Below are positions 1-9,984 of a stretch of 64,000 nt of DNA, one piece after another. Below the pieces are notes generated by a model, which was not told the DNA's origin, made no database searches, and was given only the letters and a program-made list of their open reading frames with translations. Within the stretch, counting starts at the first letter, position 1. Each line of letters opens with the position of its first letter. Both the position numbers and the translations under genes were made by a program. The stretch is from Pelomonas sp. Root1217 (GTDB lineage Bacteria; Pseudomonadota; Gammaproteobacteria; Burkholderiales; Burkholderiaceae_C), in assembly GCF_001425705.1 (NCBI RefSeq), contig NZ_LMDC01000028.1, positions 1,123,119 to 1,187,118 of the forward strand, written 5' to 3'.

Positions 1-8
1 AGCACCTC

Positions 9-1520
9 ATGAGCAGATCCATCTCGATGCGGCACACGCTGAGCTACGGCAGTGCCAACTTGCTGGGCAGCGGCGCCCTGGCCATCGCGGCGGCCTGGCT
101 GCTCTATTTCTACACGACCTTCTGCGGGCTGACGGTGGTGGAGGCGGCCACGATCTTCTCCGTGGCCAGCATCCTGGACGCCATCAGCAACCCCGTGATG
201 GGGTATATCAGCGACAACTTCTACAACACCCGGCTCGGTCGCAAATTCGGGCGCCGACGATTCTTCATATTGGTCGGCATCCCCGCGGTGCTGCTGTATC
301 CGCTGATGTGGATCGAGGGTTTCGGGTTCTGGTACTACCTGAGCATGTATGCCCTCTTCGAGCTGGTCTACACCATGATCATGGTGCCCTATGAAACCCT
401 GGCAACTGAGATGACCACGGATTTCGCCGTCCGCTCCAAGCTCACCGGTTCGAAAGCCATGTTCGGCAAGGGCGCCAACTTCCTGGCCGCCTTCATCCCG
501 GCCCAGCTCTTCCTGATCTACAGCAAGGACTCGGCCACGCCCTTCCTGCTGACCGGCATCATCTACGCCCTCATCATGTGCGCGGCGATGACGGCGCTCT
601 ACCTGTCCTCCTGGGAGCGGCCCGTCAACGAGGTGGTGCAGGAGCGCGCCGGCAGCCTCGGCAAGGCCCTCAAGAAACTCGCGGTGGACATGCTGTCCAC
701 CTTCCATCTGAAGATATTCCGCAAACACCTCGGCATGTATTTGCTTGGTTTTGGGGCGGAATGGCTGTTCGCCTCGATATTCACGTATTTCATCGTCTTC
801 TGCATGGGGCAGGACAAATCCGTTGTCGGCTACCTCAACAGTTTCAGCTCGGTGATGCAGCTGATATCGACGATGCTGTTCATCGGCCTGTGCATCAAGT
901 TCGGCTTTGCAAAACCCTACCGCCTGGCCCTGCTTGTCGTCTGCGGCAGCGTGCTGGCCTATACCGCGCTGTTCTACCTGGGCTTGTCCAAGCAGACCAC
1001 CGCCATTGCCCTCTTCGCCATCACGGCCGTGTTCGGCCTCGGAACCGGCGGCGTGTACTACATCCCCTGGACGGTCTACACCTTCCTGGCCGACGTCGAC
1101 GAAGTGCTGACCGGCCGCCGGCGTGAAGGCATCTATGCCGGCGCCATGACCTTTGCCGGCAAGATCACCCGCTCGGCCATCGTCTTCGCCATGGGCTGGA
1201 CACTGGGCCAGTTCGGCTTCCTGTCCGGCCAGGCCACCCAGCCGGCCATCGCCATCGACGCCATCATCGGCATCTTCACGGTCGGCGTGATCGGCCTGGG
1301 CCTGGGCGGCATCTACTACACCACGCAGATGAAGCTCGACCGCAGGAACCATGCCGTGCTGCTGGAGGAAATCGCCCGCATCAAGGCCGGTGGCCGCATC
1401 GCCGACGCCACCGCAGAGGCCCGGGCCGTCGCCGAAGAACTGACGGGCTGGAAGTACGAGCAGTGCTGGGGCAACAACGCGCTGGCGCCGGCAACGGCGA
1501 AACCGTCCGCAGCCGTCTGA
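9..1520 (+). CDS. GPH-family (MelB-like) sugar/cation symporter
   Basis: A 503-residue inner-membrane protein with about twelve hydrophobic segments. The N-terminal half resembles glycoside-pentoside-hexuronide:cation symporters of the major facilitator superfamily: the DAISNPVMGYISD stretch (about residues 57-69) matches the family's helix 2/loop region with its conserved Asp and Asn, followed by a basic TRLGRKFGRRR loop (about 75-85). It probably moves a sugar or glycoside with H+ or Na+ across the cytoplasmic membrane. The substrate cannot be read from sequence. The start at 9 lies very close to the window edge, so upstream operon partners are not visible. The final ~50 residues are a hydrophilic cytoplasmic tail. 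The next gene follows after 38 bases on the same strand but is functionally unrelated. Confidence 0.8.
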   Translation: MSRSISMRHTLSYGSANLLGSGALAIAAAWLLYFYTTFCGLTVVEAATIFSVASILDAISNPVMGYISDNFYNTRLGRKFGRRRFFILVGIPAVLLYPLMWIEGFGFWYYLSMYALFELVYTMIMVPYETLATEMTTDFAVRSKLTGSKAMFGKGANFLAAFIPAQLFLIYSKDSATPFLLTGIIYALIMCAAMTALYLSSWERPVNEVVQERAGSLGKALKKLAVDMLSTFHLKIFRKHLGMYLLGFGAEWLFASIFTYFIVFCMGQDKSVVGYLNSFSSVMQLISTMLFIGLCIKFGFAKPYRLALLVVCGSVLAYTALFYLGLSKQTTAIALFAITAVFGLGTGGVYYIPWTVYTFLADVDEVLTGRRREGIYAGAMTFAGKITRSAIVFAMGWTLGQFGFLSGQATQPAIAIDAIIGIFTVGVIGLGLGGIYYTTQMKLDRRNHAVLLEEIARIKAGGRIADATAEARAVAEELTGWKYEQCWGNNALAPATAKPSAAV

Positions 1521-1558
1521 GGCGGGAGGCGCTGCGAGCCCGGTTCCTAGAATCGGGC

Positions 1559-2815
1559 ATGCAACCCAAAGATCCCACGGCCGACATCGCCATCATTGGC
1601 GGCGGGCCGGCCGGCCTGATGGCGGCCGAAGTGCTGGCCGCCGCCGGCCACGCCGTCACGGTTTTCGACGCCAAGCCCAGCGTCGGCCGCAAATTCCTGC
1701 TGGCCGGCAAGGGCGGCCTCAACCTGACCCACTCCGAACCCTTCGAGCCTTTTGTCGCGCGCTTCGGCGAGCGGGCCACGCACATCGAGCCGCTGCTGCG
1801 CAGCTTTGACGGCGACGCGCTGCGCGACTGGGCCGCGGGCCTGGGCGTCGAGACCTTTGTCGGCACTTCGGGCCGCGTGTTTCCGAAAGATCTGAAGGCC
1901 GCGCCGCTGCTGCGCGCCTGGCTGCACCGCCTGCGCGCGGCCGGCGTGAAGTTCGCGATGCGGCATCGCTGGACGGGTTGGGACCACGACGCCGCTCTGC
2001 GCTTCGACACACCCGACGGCGAGCGCCTGGTGACACCACACGCCACGCTGCTCGCGCTGGGCGGCGCCTCTTGGCCCCAACTCGGCTCGGACGGTGCCTG
2101 GGTCGAGCGGCTCGCCGCGCGGGGCGTCGACGTCGCGCCGCTGCATCCCGCCAATTGCGGCTTCGATGTTGGGCGCACCGCGGCCCACGCCGAAGGCCCC
2201 GGCTGGAGCGAACGCTTCGCCACCGAGTTCGCCGGCCAACCGATCAAGCCGGTCGCACTCGAGACCGAAGGCTTCGCCAATCGCGCCGGCGAGTTCGTCT
2301 TCACAGCCACAGGCATCGAAGGCTCGCTGGTGTACGCAGCGAGCAGCAGATTGCGCGAGCAGATCGCGCGCACCGGCTCGGCCACGCTGCACCTGGACCT
2401 GCTGCCCCAACTGGCGCCCGAGCGCGTGCTCGCCGAAGTGAAGCATCCGCGCGGCAGCCGGTCGCTGTCTTCGCACCTGAAGAGCCGCCTGCACCTCAAC
2501 CCGCTCAAGCTCGGCCTGCTGCACGAGTTGCTGACCCGCGAGCAGATGCTCGACCCAGCCACGCTGGCCGCTGCGATGAAGCACCTGCCGCTGACGCTGC
2601 AGGCGCCCCGCCCCGTGGCCGAGGCCATCAGTACGGCCGGCGGCGTGCGCTTCGAGGCGCTGACTCAAGGACTGATGCTGAAGGCCCTGCCCGGCGTGTT
2701 CGTCGCGGGCGAGATGCTGGACTGGGAAGCGCCCACCGGCGGCTATCTGCTGACGGCCAGCATGGCCAGCGGGCGCGCCGCAGCCGCAGGGCTTGCGGCT
2801 TGGCTGACTTCTTGA
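1559..2815 (+). CDS. BaiN/TIGR03862-type FAD-dependent oxidoreductase
   Basis: About 418 residues. A Rossmann dinucleotide-binding motif, IAIIGGGPAGLMAAE, lies at the very N-terminus, and a late FAD-contact block (GVFVAGEMLDWEAPTGGYLL) sits near the C-terminus. Both are characteristic of the HI0933/BaiN flavoprotein family (TIGR03862 subgroup). The reaction is not established for most members, and the fit is to the family only. The frame is open upstream to 1463, but ATG 1559 places the GxGxxG motif at the usual distance from the N-terminus, so I chose it. It sits 38 bases after the symporter gene and no partner suggests a pathway. Confidence 0.8.
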   Translation: MQPKDPTADIAIIGGGPAGLMAAEVLAAAGHAVTVFDAKPSVGRKFLLAGKGGLNLTHSEPFEPFVARFGERATHIEPLLRSFDGDALRDWAAGLGVETFVGTSGRVFPKDLKAAPLLRAWLHRLRAAGVKFAMRHRWTGWDHDAALRFDTPDGERLVTPHATLLALGGASWPQLGSDGAWVERLAARGVDVAPLHPANCGFDVGRTAAHAEGPGWSERFATEFAGQPIKPVALETEGFANRAGEFVFTATGIEGSLVYAASSRLREQIARTGSATLHLDLLPQLAPERVLAEVKHPRGSRSLSSHLKSRLHLNPLKLGLLHELLTREQMLDPATLAAAMKHLPLTLQAPRPVAEAISTAGGVRFEALTQGLMLKALPGVFVAGEMLDWEAPTGGYLLTASMASGRAAAAGLAAWLTS

Positions 2816-2930
2816 CAGTCACAGTTGGTTGCAACCCGAACGGCAGGCATCCCTAGCCCTTGGGTGCCGCGGGGATGGGGTGAGCCGAAGCGGCTCCTAG
2901 ACTCCGCCGTCCCTGCTAACGACACATCTC

Positions 2931-3935
2931 ATGACGCCCCTGCGCCTCGCCACCCTGGCTCTGAGCCTTACCGCCGCGTTTGTCCACCCGCCGGCGTCGG
3001 CCGATGCGACATTGCCGCCCATTGGCCTGGGCATGCCCAATGCGTCCAACCTGTACGGGCTGGAGCTGAACCAGTGGTTTGTCGCCACCAACGAGGCCAC
3101 GGCCGCCACGATCATCGATGGCACGATCAGCCAGGACGGCGCCTGGTTGAAGTTTCCTTCCGTCGCCCAGCTGAGTCACAGCGCGACCGACTCGCAAGCC
3201 GCCAATGACAAGCTGGCCTCTGCCTTCGCACGCGTCGGCCCGACCAGCCTCGGGGCGTCGGCCTCCGCGCTGGCGCCATTGAATCCGACCGCCATCAGCA
3301 GCGTTGCAGTCGGCCATTCCTTCGTGGGCTACTGGGCCATGCTGGACCAGGACACGACCGTTCAGTTTGACCTGAAGCTCGATGGCCACCTGGCGACGAC
3401 GGGTGACCGCGCGCTGGGCGCCGACCGATCGGGTTCGGCCGTCACTGCCTTCGTCGTCGGCTCGCAGGCCAACTTCACGGCCGAAAGCCAGTACGCCTTG
3501 TTCAAGACCGCGGGGCTCGATGCCTTCGAAGTCGGGGGTGATCCCCTGCTGCAGCAGCTCGTCGCTGCACACCCCAGCACGCAGACCCATCTCGACGTGT
3601 TCGGTGCGCAAAGCGACACCATGGGCCGCTCGCTGGACGTCGACACCACGCTGCATGTGAGCGCGAATGGCACGCGGATCGACTGCCAGACTCCCATCTC
3701 GCCAGCCTGCGGCCGCTACTTCTACATGGTGGGCGCCTTCCTGTTCACCGGCGCGCAGAACGGCGGCGCCGCCGACTTCTCGCACACGCTCGACGTCACA
3801 AGCATCCGCGTCGGCAACGGCGCGGCACAGCCCTTCAACGCCGTCTCGGCCGTGCCCGAGCCAGCAGCGGCTGCGATGCTCGTGGCCGGCCTTACCGGCC
3901 TGGGTCTGGCCACGCGCCGCCGCCTACGCTGCTGA
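2931..3935 (+). CDS. PEP-CTERM sorting-domain surface protein
   Basis: A 334-residue secreted protein. Residues 1-25 are a signal peptide (charged start, hydrophobic core, ASA-type cleavage site near 25). The C-terminus carries a PEP-CTERM sorting signal: the V-P-E-P motif near residue 308, then a hydrophobic helix and a basic end (RRRLR). Such proteins are recognised by an exosortase (EpsH/XrtA type), cleaved and delivered to the surface or exopolysaccharide matrix. The body, rich in Ala, Thr and Ser, matches no enzyme I recognise. No exosortase gene lies in the window, so the processing enzyme must be elsewhere. An unusual terminal Cys follows the arginine cluster. It stands alone between two unrelated genes. 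Confidence 0.8.
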   Translation: MTPLRLATLALSLTAAFVHPPASADATLPPIGLGMPNASNLYGLELNQWFVATNEATAATIIDGTISQDGAWLKFPSVAQLSHSATDSQAANDKLASAFARVGPTSLGASASALAPLNPTAISSVAVGHSFVGYWAMLDQDTTVQFDLKLDGHLATTGDRALGADRSGSAVTAFVVGSQANFTAESQYALFKTAGLDAFEVGGDPLLQQLVAAHPSTQTHLDVFGAQSDTMGRSLDVDTTLHVSANGTRIDCQTPISPACGRYFYMVGAFLFTGAQNGGAADFSHTLDVTSIRVGNGAAQPFNAVSAVPEPAAAAMLVAGLTGLGLATRRRLRC

Positions 3936-4071
3936 CCGCCGGTCTGCGCCAGCGGGCGGTGCCCTGCACGACGGAAAACCTGGAGAAGCGTGCGACGGGT
4001 TTCAGATACCCCGTTGCAGGAAGCCCGTGTGGGAAAATCGCAGGCTTTTCGCCCGATTTCCCGAGCCCGTT

Positions 4072-6420
4072 TTGGACAACAAGCTGATCGTTTCCCAGAT
4101 TGCCGCCGAACTGAAGGTTCGGCCCGCCCAGGTGCAGGCTGCCGTCGAGCTGCTGGATGGCGGGGCCACCGTGCCCTTCATCGCCCGCTATCGCAAGGAG
4201 GCCACCGACGGCCTCGACGACATCCAGTTGCGTGAGCTCGACGCGCGACTGGCGTACTTGCGCGAACTGGCCGAGCGCCGCGAGGCCGTGCTCAAGTCCA
4301 TCGCCGAGCAGGGCAAGCTGACACCCGAACTCGAGGCCGCCATCCGCACGGCGCCAACCAAGCAGGAACTGGAAGACCTTTACCTGCCTTACAAGGTCAA
4401 GCGCCGCACCAAGGGCCTGATCGCCCGTGAGGCGGGGCTGGAGCCGTTGGCGGACAAGCTCTTCGCAGACCCCTCACTGACGCCGCTCGATGAAGCCGCG
4501 AGCTTCATCAACGCCGAGGCCGGTTTTGCCGACGCCCACGCTGTGCTGGATGGCGTGCGCGACCTGCTGGCCGAACGCTGGGCCGAGGACGCTGTGCTGG
4601 TGGGCAAGCTGCGTGAATGGCTGTGGGATGTCGGCCTGTTCCAAAGCAAGCTGATGGACGGCAAGAGCCCCGACACGCCGGACCACGCGAAGTTCCGCGA
4701 CTACTTCGACTATGCCGAGACCATCAAGACCGTGCCCTCGCACCGGGCGCTGGCGGTCTTCCGTGGCCGCACGCTGGAACTGCTGGACGCAAAGCTGGTG
4801 CTCGCCGAAGAGGTCGTCGCCGGCCAGCCCAAGGGACCGTCAGGGACCCCTTCGGTGTCCTTGGCGGAAGGCCGCATCGCCTCCCACCTGGGCTGGCGCC
4901 ATGCCAATCGCCCGGGTGATGCACTGATCCGCAAGACCGTTGGCTGGACCTGGAAGGTCAAGCTCAGCCTGAGCCTGGAACGCGACCTGTTCGCCCGCCT
5001 GCGTGAGGCGGCAGAAGCCACCGCCATCAAGGTGTTCGCCGAAAACCTGCGGGACCTGCTGCTGGCCGCACCCGCCGGCAAGCGTGTCGTCATGGGGCTG
5101 GACCCGGGCATCCGCACGGGCGTGAAGGTCGCTGTCGTGAGCGACACCGGTCGCGTGCTGGACACGTCCACCGTCTACCCGCACGAGCCGCGCCGTGACT
5201 GGGACGGCTCGCTGCACACGCTGGCCAAGCTGTGCGCGACGCATGGCGTCAACCTGATCGCCATCGGCAACGGCACCGCCAGCCGCGAGACCGACAAGCT
5301 GGCCGGTGAGCTGATCAAGAAACTGCAGGCGCTGGACGCGTCGGTGCAGATCGAGCGCGTCGTCGTCAGCGAGGCCGGTGCGTCGGTCTACTCGGCGTCG
5401 GAATTCGCGTCCAAGGAGCTGCCCGACCTGGACGTGTCGCTGCGTGGCGCCGTGTCGATTGCCCGCCGCCTGCAGGACCCGCTGGCCGAGCTGGTCAAGA
5501 TCGACCCGAAGAGCATCGGCGTTGGCCAGTACCAGCACGACGTCAACCAGAGCGAGATGGCCCGCGCGCTGGATGCGGTCGTCGAGGACTGCGTGAACAA
5601 GGTCGGCGTGGACCTGAACACGGCGTCGCAGGCCTTGCTGGCCCGCGTGTCGGGCCTGTCGGCGTCGGTTGCCAGCAGCATCGTGCGCTGGCGTGACGCG
5701 AACGGCGCCTTCAAGAGCCGCCAGCAGCTGCTGGATGTCAGTGGCCTGGGCCCCAAGACCTTCGAGCAGGCGGCAGGCTTTTTGCGCATCCGTGGCGGCG
5801 ACAACCCGCTGGACTTCAGCGGTGTGCATCCTGAGACCTATCCGCTGGTCGAGAAGGCGCTCAGCATCCTCAAGCGCCCGGCCGCAGATGTCGTCGGCCG
5901 CAGCGAGGTGCTGCGCACGCTCAAGCCGGAGTTGCTGGCCGACGAGAAGTTTGGCCTCATCACCGTCAAGGACGTGCTCGCCGAGCTGGAAAAGCCTGGC
6001 CGCGACCCGCGCCCCGACTTCAAGGTGGCGCGCTTCAACGACGGCGTCGAGGACGTCAAGGACCTGCAACCGGGCATGCTGCTCGAAGGTACCGTCAGCA
6101 ACGTCGCACAGTTCGGCGCCTTCGTCGACCTGGGTGTGCACCAGGACGGGCTCATCCACGTCAGCCAGTTGGCCAACAAGTTCGTCAGCGACGCGCGAGA
6201 AGTCGTGAAGACCGGCGACATCGTCAAGGTCAAGGTGCTGGAGGTGGACCTGGCCCGCCAACGCATTTCCCTGACGATGAAGCTGGACGCCCAGGCACCG
6301 CGAGGCCCGAAGCCGGACAACAACTTCCGCCCCGCGGCGCGCAATGAACGTGGCCCACGGGAAGCCCAGGCCCCGGCTGGCAGCGCGATGGCCGCAGCCT
6401 TTGCCAAGCTCAAGCGCTGA
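4072..6420 (+). CDS. tex: Tex-family RNA-binding transcription accessory protein
   Basis: About 782 residues, the normal size of Tex. Domains in order: N-terminal Tex helical region (1-190), a YqgF/RNase H-like fold beginning near residue 339 (VVMGLDPGIRTGVKVAVV), helix-hairpin-helix repeats near 520-590 (LLARVSGLSASVASSIV; VSGLGPKTFEQAAGF), and an S1 RNA-binding domain near 663-737 (MLLEGTVSNVAQFGAFVDLG). It acts in the cytoplasm on nucleic acid and is a conserved, poorly understood accessory factor. Start choice: TTG 4072 gives an N-terminus (LDNKLIVSQIAAELKV) like that of homologues. A GTG at 4027 in the same frame has a nearby AGGA and is the alternative, giving 15 extra residues. The frame is open back to 3667 inside the PEP-CTERM gene, which I regard as chance. 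Confidence 0.88.
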   Translation: MDNKLIVSQIAAELKVRPAQVQAAVELLDGGATVPFIARYRKEATDGLDDIQLRELDARLAYLRELAERREAVLKSIAEQGKLTPELEAAIRTAPTKQELEDLYLPYKVKRRTKGLIAREAGLEPLADKLFADPSLTPLDEAASFINAEAGFADAHAVLDGVRDLLAERWAEDAVLVGKLREWLWDVGLFQSKLMDGKSPDTPDHAKFRDYFDYAETIKTVPSHRALAVFRGRTLELLDAKLVLAEEVVAGQPKGPSGTPSVSLAEGRIASHLGWRHANRPGDALIRKTVGWTWKVKLSLSLERDLFARLREAAEATAIKVFAENLRDLLLAAPAGKRVVMGLDPGIRTGVKVAVVSDTGRVLDTSTVYPHEPRRDWDGSLHTLAKLCATHGVNLIAIGNGTASRETDKLAGELIKKLQALDASVQIERVVVSEAGASVYSASEFASKELPDLDVSLRGAVSIARRLQDPLAELVKIDPKSIGVGQYQHDVNQSEMARALDAVVEDCVNKVGVDLNTASQALLARVSGLSASVASSIVRWRDANGAFKSRQQLLDVSGLGPKTFEQAAGFLRIRGGDNPLDFSGVHPETYPLVEKALSILKRPAADVVGRSEVLRTLKPELLADEKFGLITVKDVLAELEKPGRDPRPDFKVARFNDGVEDVKDLQPGMLLEGTVSNVAQFGAFVDLGVHQDGLIHVSQLANKFVSDAREVVKTGDIVKVKVLEVDLARQRISLTMKLDAQAPRGPKPDNNFRPAARNERGPREAQAPAGSAMAAAFAKLKR

Positions 6421-6572
6421 CCTTAGTCATTGACACGGCGGACTGCCATGATCGCGGCCCGCATCGCCGGGCGTCGATTGATGCCGCCGAACTTGCAACT
6501 GGTCGCAGTACCTCTGCGCCATGACAGCGCTGCCGCTATGGTGCGCGCCGAATCGAACCCTCGGAGTCCGTC

Positions 6573-8831
6573 TTGAAAACCCCCGCCCTCGCCTTGCTGC
6601 TTCTGCTCAGCCCAGCCCTGGTCCTGGCCCAGCAGGAGGTCGACCGCGCCTCGAACAACTCGCCCACGCCCAGCAACAACCAGCTTGAACGTGTCTCGGT
6701 GACGCGCCAGCAGACCGACACCGACCTGCGCCGCCGCGAGCCCGTGGCCAAGCAGCTCTATGGCCGCGACGAGCTGGACAAATACGGCGACACCCAGCTC
6801 AGCGATGTGCTCAAGCGCCTGCCGGGCATCAACGTCTCCGGCGGCCAGCTGCGCATGCGCGGCCTTGGCGGTGCCTACACGCAGATCCTCGTCAACGGCG
6901 AGCCGGCGCCCCCGGGCTTCAGCCTGGACAACCTGAATCCCGCCCAGGTCGAGCGGCTGGAGGTCAGCAAGGCGCCCACGGCCGACCAGAGCGCCCAGGC
7001 CATCGCCGGCACGCTCAACATCATCCTGAAGGACGCCCCGCGCGTCGTGCAGAAGGACCTGCGCCTGGGGATGGCCTATGCGTCGGAAAAGCCCGTCGTC
7101 AACGCCGGCTTCACCTATGGCGACCGCGTCGTCGGCGGCCTGGGCTTCGTGCTGCCGATCAATGTCCAACAGTGGAATTTCGTCAACGAGAACGAGGGCG
7201 ACCGCGTGCGTGACCACGGCCTCACCGGCCTGCGCAACAGCGGGCGCGACCGCTCGTTCGGCCAAGGCTTCAACATGGCGCCGCGCCTGAACTGGAAGCT
7301 CGGCGACGACGAGACGCTGAGCGTGCAAGGGTTCTTCATCCAGAACCGCTTCCGCAGCGAAGGCAGCAACACCACCGAGGTGCTGTTCGCAGACCCGGCC
7401 ACGCCGAGCAAGAGCGTGCTGCCGCCCAGCCTGCTCGACACGACCCGCAACCGTGGCACCTTTTCGGCCCAGCGGGTCAACCTGCAATACAACAACCGCT
7501 TCGGCGAGGACCGCCGCATCGAGCTGCGCGCCGGTGTGGGCAGCGGCGGCGCGGACTTCAACTCCGGCTTCTTCGGCCGCAACAAGGACGGCACGCCGGC
7601 CATCGACCGCCTCACCACCGGCGAAAACCGCAATCGCAACACGACGCTGTCGGGCAAATACAGCCAGTACGCTGGCGATGCCCACACCGTGACCACCGGC
7701 GCCGAACTGGAACGTCGCACCCGTGACGAAAGCCGTCGCACCCAGCAGTTCGACTACCGCAAGGCCAACCCCAAATGGGAGGACCTGCTGACCGGCGTCG
7801 AAGGCCAGCCCTTCGACGCGACGATCACGCGCTCGGCCCTGTATGTGCAGGACGAGTGGGAGATCAACCCGCAATGGTCGGCCTATGCCGGCGTTCGCCA
7901 CGAGCAGATCAAGATGGCCAGCGAAGGCGCAAGCAGCCAGTTCGCCAGCACCAGCAAGGTCACCACGCCATTGCTGCACCTGAACTTCAAGCCCGACCCC
8001 AAGGGCCGAGATCTGGTGCGCGCCAGCCTCACACGCAGCTACAAGGCTGCCGACGTGCAGCAGCTCATCGCCCGGCCAACCGTCAACACCGATTACGAGG
8101 TGCGCGGCCCCAACGCCCGCATCAACACCGAGCTCGGCCCTGACCGCATCGGCAACCCGCAGCTCAAGCCTGAACTGGCCACGGGGCTGGACGTGGCCTA
8201 CGAGAAGTACCTGCCGGCCGGGGGGCTGATCTCCGTTGGCGTTTTCCATCGCCGCATCACCAACCTGATCCGCACCGACCGCCCGCGGTTGATGACGGTC
8301 GACTATGCCGACACGCAGCGCTACGTCATCACCCAGGTCAACCTCAGCAAGGCCACGACCCAGGGGCTGGAGCTGGAGGTCAAAGGCCGCGCCGGCGAAC
8401 TCTTCCCCAGCCTCTTCGAGCCCAACACCAACCTCAACCTGCGTGCCTCGCTGAACCTGTACCGGTCCACGGTCGCTGATATTCCCGGCCCTGACAACCG
8501 CCTGGAAGGCCAGCAGCCGTGGCAATTCAACTTCGGTGCGGACTACCGACTCAAGAGCCTGCCGATCAACATGGGCTTCAGCGCGCAGATCGCGCCCGAG
8601 TTCGACGTGCGCCAGAGCGTGCTGCAGAGCCAGACCTCGCTGGCCTCGCGCTCGCTCGACGCCTTCGCGGCGATGCAGGTCAGCAAGCAGGACAGCGTGC
8701 GCGTCAGCGTCAACGGCCTGTTCCAGCCCCAGCAGGGCACGCGGGTCGTCATCATCGGCACGCCCGACTACAACCTGAACCGTCGCGACCCGGTGCCCTG
8801 GTGGGCCGTGAATTGGGAACACAAGTTCTGA
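6573..8831 (+). CDS. TonB-dependent outer-membrane receptor
   Basis: 752 residues with a signal peptide (1-19, cleavage after VLA), a periplasmic plug domain (about 65-160, including VLKRLPGINVSGGQLRMRGL and QILVNGEPAPPG) and a long barrel rich in alternating aromatic/polar strands. It ends in Phe, as expected for BAM-assembled barrels. TonB-dependent receptors import siderophores, vitamins or sugars with energy from TonB/ExbBD. The ligand is not predictable here. A patatin-like gene follows after 19 bases on the same strand and may be cotranscribed. No iron-regulator site was recognised in the 152-base upstream gap (6421-6572). Confidence 0.85.
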   Translation: MKTPALALLLLLSPALVLAQQEVDRASNNSPTPSNNQLERVSVTRQQTDTDLRRREPVAKQLYGRDELDKYGDTQLSDVLKRLPGINVSGGQLRMRGLGGAYTQILVNGEPAPPGFSLDNLNPAQVERLEVSKAPTADQSAQAIAGTLNIILKDAPRVVQKDLRLGMAYASEKPVVNAGFTYGDRVVGGLGFVLPINVQQWNFVNENEGDRVRDHGLTGLRNSGRDRSFGQGFNMAPRLNWKLGDDETLSVQGFFIQNRFRSEGSNTTEVLFADPATPSKSVLPPSLLDTTRNRGTFSAQRVNLQYNNRFGEDRRIELRAGVGSGGADFNSGFFGRNKDGTPAIDRLTTGENRNRNTTLSGKYSQYAGDAHTVTTGAELERRTRDESRRTQQFDYRKANPKWEDLLTGVEGQPFDATITRSALYVQDEWEINPQWSAYAGVRHEQIKMASEGASSQFASTSKVTTPLLHLNFKPDPKGRDLVRASLTRSYKAADVQQLIARPTVNTDYEVRGPNARINTELGPDRIGNPQLKPELATGLDVAYEKYLPAGGLISVGVFHRRITNLIRTDRPRLMTVDYADTQRYVITQVNLSKATTQGLELEVKGRAGELFPSLFEPNTNLNLRASLNLYRSTVADIPGPDNRLEGQQPWQFNFGADYRLKSLPINMGFSAQIAPEFDVRQSVLQSQTSLASRSLDAFAAMQVSKQDSVRVSVNGLFQPQQGTRVVIIGTPDYNLNRRDPVPWWAVNWEHKF

Positions 8832-8850
8832 GCCCGGCTATCTTCGACGC

Positions 8851-9939
8851 ATGAGCTCAGGCGCCCTGCAGGTCTTTGCCGGCCCGGCTGCAAGAACGCG
8901 GCTGGCCGAGCGCGGCCTGCGCGCCGAGGACATCGGCCTGATGCCCGCCGCCGCCGGTGGCCCCAAGGGCCTGATCCTCAACGGCCTGGACCGTTTCATC
9001 TTCGGCGACTGGCTGGCGCATAGCCACCAGACCGTCCACCTTGTCGGCGCCAGCATCGGCGCCTGGCGCATGGCCACGGCTGCGCTGGCGCACCGCGACG
9101 TGCCCGATGCGTTCAACACCATGGCCGAGGCCTATGTGACGCAGGAGTACGACGTACTGCCGGGCGAAAAACGCCCGCGGCCCGAAGGGGTGAGCAAGCG
9201 CTTCGGCGAGATCCTGGGCGAAATCTTCCAGGGCCGTGAGGCTGAGGTGCTGGCCCATCCGCGGCTGCGCCTGCATATCGTCACGTCGCGCGGCCGGGCG
9301 GGCCTGCTCGCCCGGGAAGGCAAGTTGCGCACGCCGCTGGGCTATCTCGGCGCCTTCGCGGCCAATGCCCTGTCTCGGCCGCTACTGGGCCGCTTCCTGG
9401 AGCGCGTGGTCTTCTCCGACCCGCGTGACCGACTGCCGCTGAAACTCAACGACTTCACCAGCCGCGAGGTGCATCTGTCGCGCGCCAACCTGCGCGGCGC
9501 ACTGCTGGCAAGCTGCTCCATCCCATTCTGGCTGCAGGCCCAGCACGACCTGCCGGGCGCACCGCGTGGCGCCTACTGGGACGGCGGCATCACCGATTAC
9601 CACCTGCACCTGGACTACCGTGCGCTGCAAACGTCAAGTAGCCCACTGGTGCTCTACCCGCATTTCCAACGTCAGGTCGTACCCGGCTGGTTGGACAAGG
9701 CGCTGAAGCACCGCCACCGCTCGACAGATTTCCTCGACAACGTCGTGCTGCTCTGCCCTTCGCCGGACTTCATCGCCAGCCTGCCCGGCGCCAAGCTGCC
9801 GGACCGCAACGACTTCATGGCGCTGGACGCCACCGAGCGCCGCCGTCGGTGGCGAATCGCCGTGACGCAAGGCCAGCGCCTGGCCGACGAATTCGCTGCG
9901 TTGGCCCAGCGCGACTCCATTCAGGCGCTCAGCCTTTAG
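8851..9939 (+). CDS. Patatin-like phospholipase/hydrolase
   Basis: 362 residues with the patatin catalytic layout: an oxyanion loop AAAGGPKG (about 33-40), the nucleophile elbow G-A-S-I-G (66-70, Ser68) and the dyad aspartate in YWDGGITD (about Asp244). Patatin-like proteins are Ser-Asp acyl hydrolases acting on phospholipids or other lipid esters. No signal peptide is visible, so it is probably cytoplasmic or exported by another route. It starts 19 bases after the TonB receptor gene, suggesting cotranscription. The substrate is unknown. Confidence 0.82.
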   Translation: MSSGALQVFAGPAARTRLAERGLRAEDIGLMPAAAGGPKGLILNGLDRFIFGDWLAHSHQTVHLVGASIGAWRMATAALAHRDVPDAFNTMAEAYVTQEYDVLPGEKRPRPEGVSKRFGEILGEIFQGREAEVLAHPRLRLHIVTSRGRAGLLAREGKLRTPLGYLGAFAANALSRPLLGRFLERVVFSDPRDRLPLKLNDFTSREVHLSRANLRGALLASCSIPFWLQAQHDLPGAPRGAYWDGGITDYHLHLDYRALQTSSSPLVLYPHFQRQVVPGWLDKALKHRHRSTDFLDNVVLLCPSPDFIASLPGAKLPDRNDFMALDATERRRRWRIAVTQGQRLADEFAALAQRDSIQALSL

Positions 9940-9984
9940 AATCGCCGCTCCTCCCCTCACAAGAGCGAGAAAGGCACCCTGGTT

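Noticed and set aside
6423-8822. A 799-codon open frame on the minus strand opposite the TonB receptor gene
   Set aside because: No domain is recognisable, the composition is Val/Ala/Gly/Arg-rich as expected of the antisense of GC3-biased genes, and the plus-strand gene has signal peptide, plug and barrel features.
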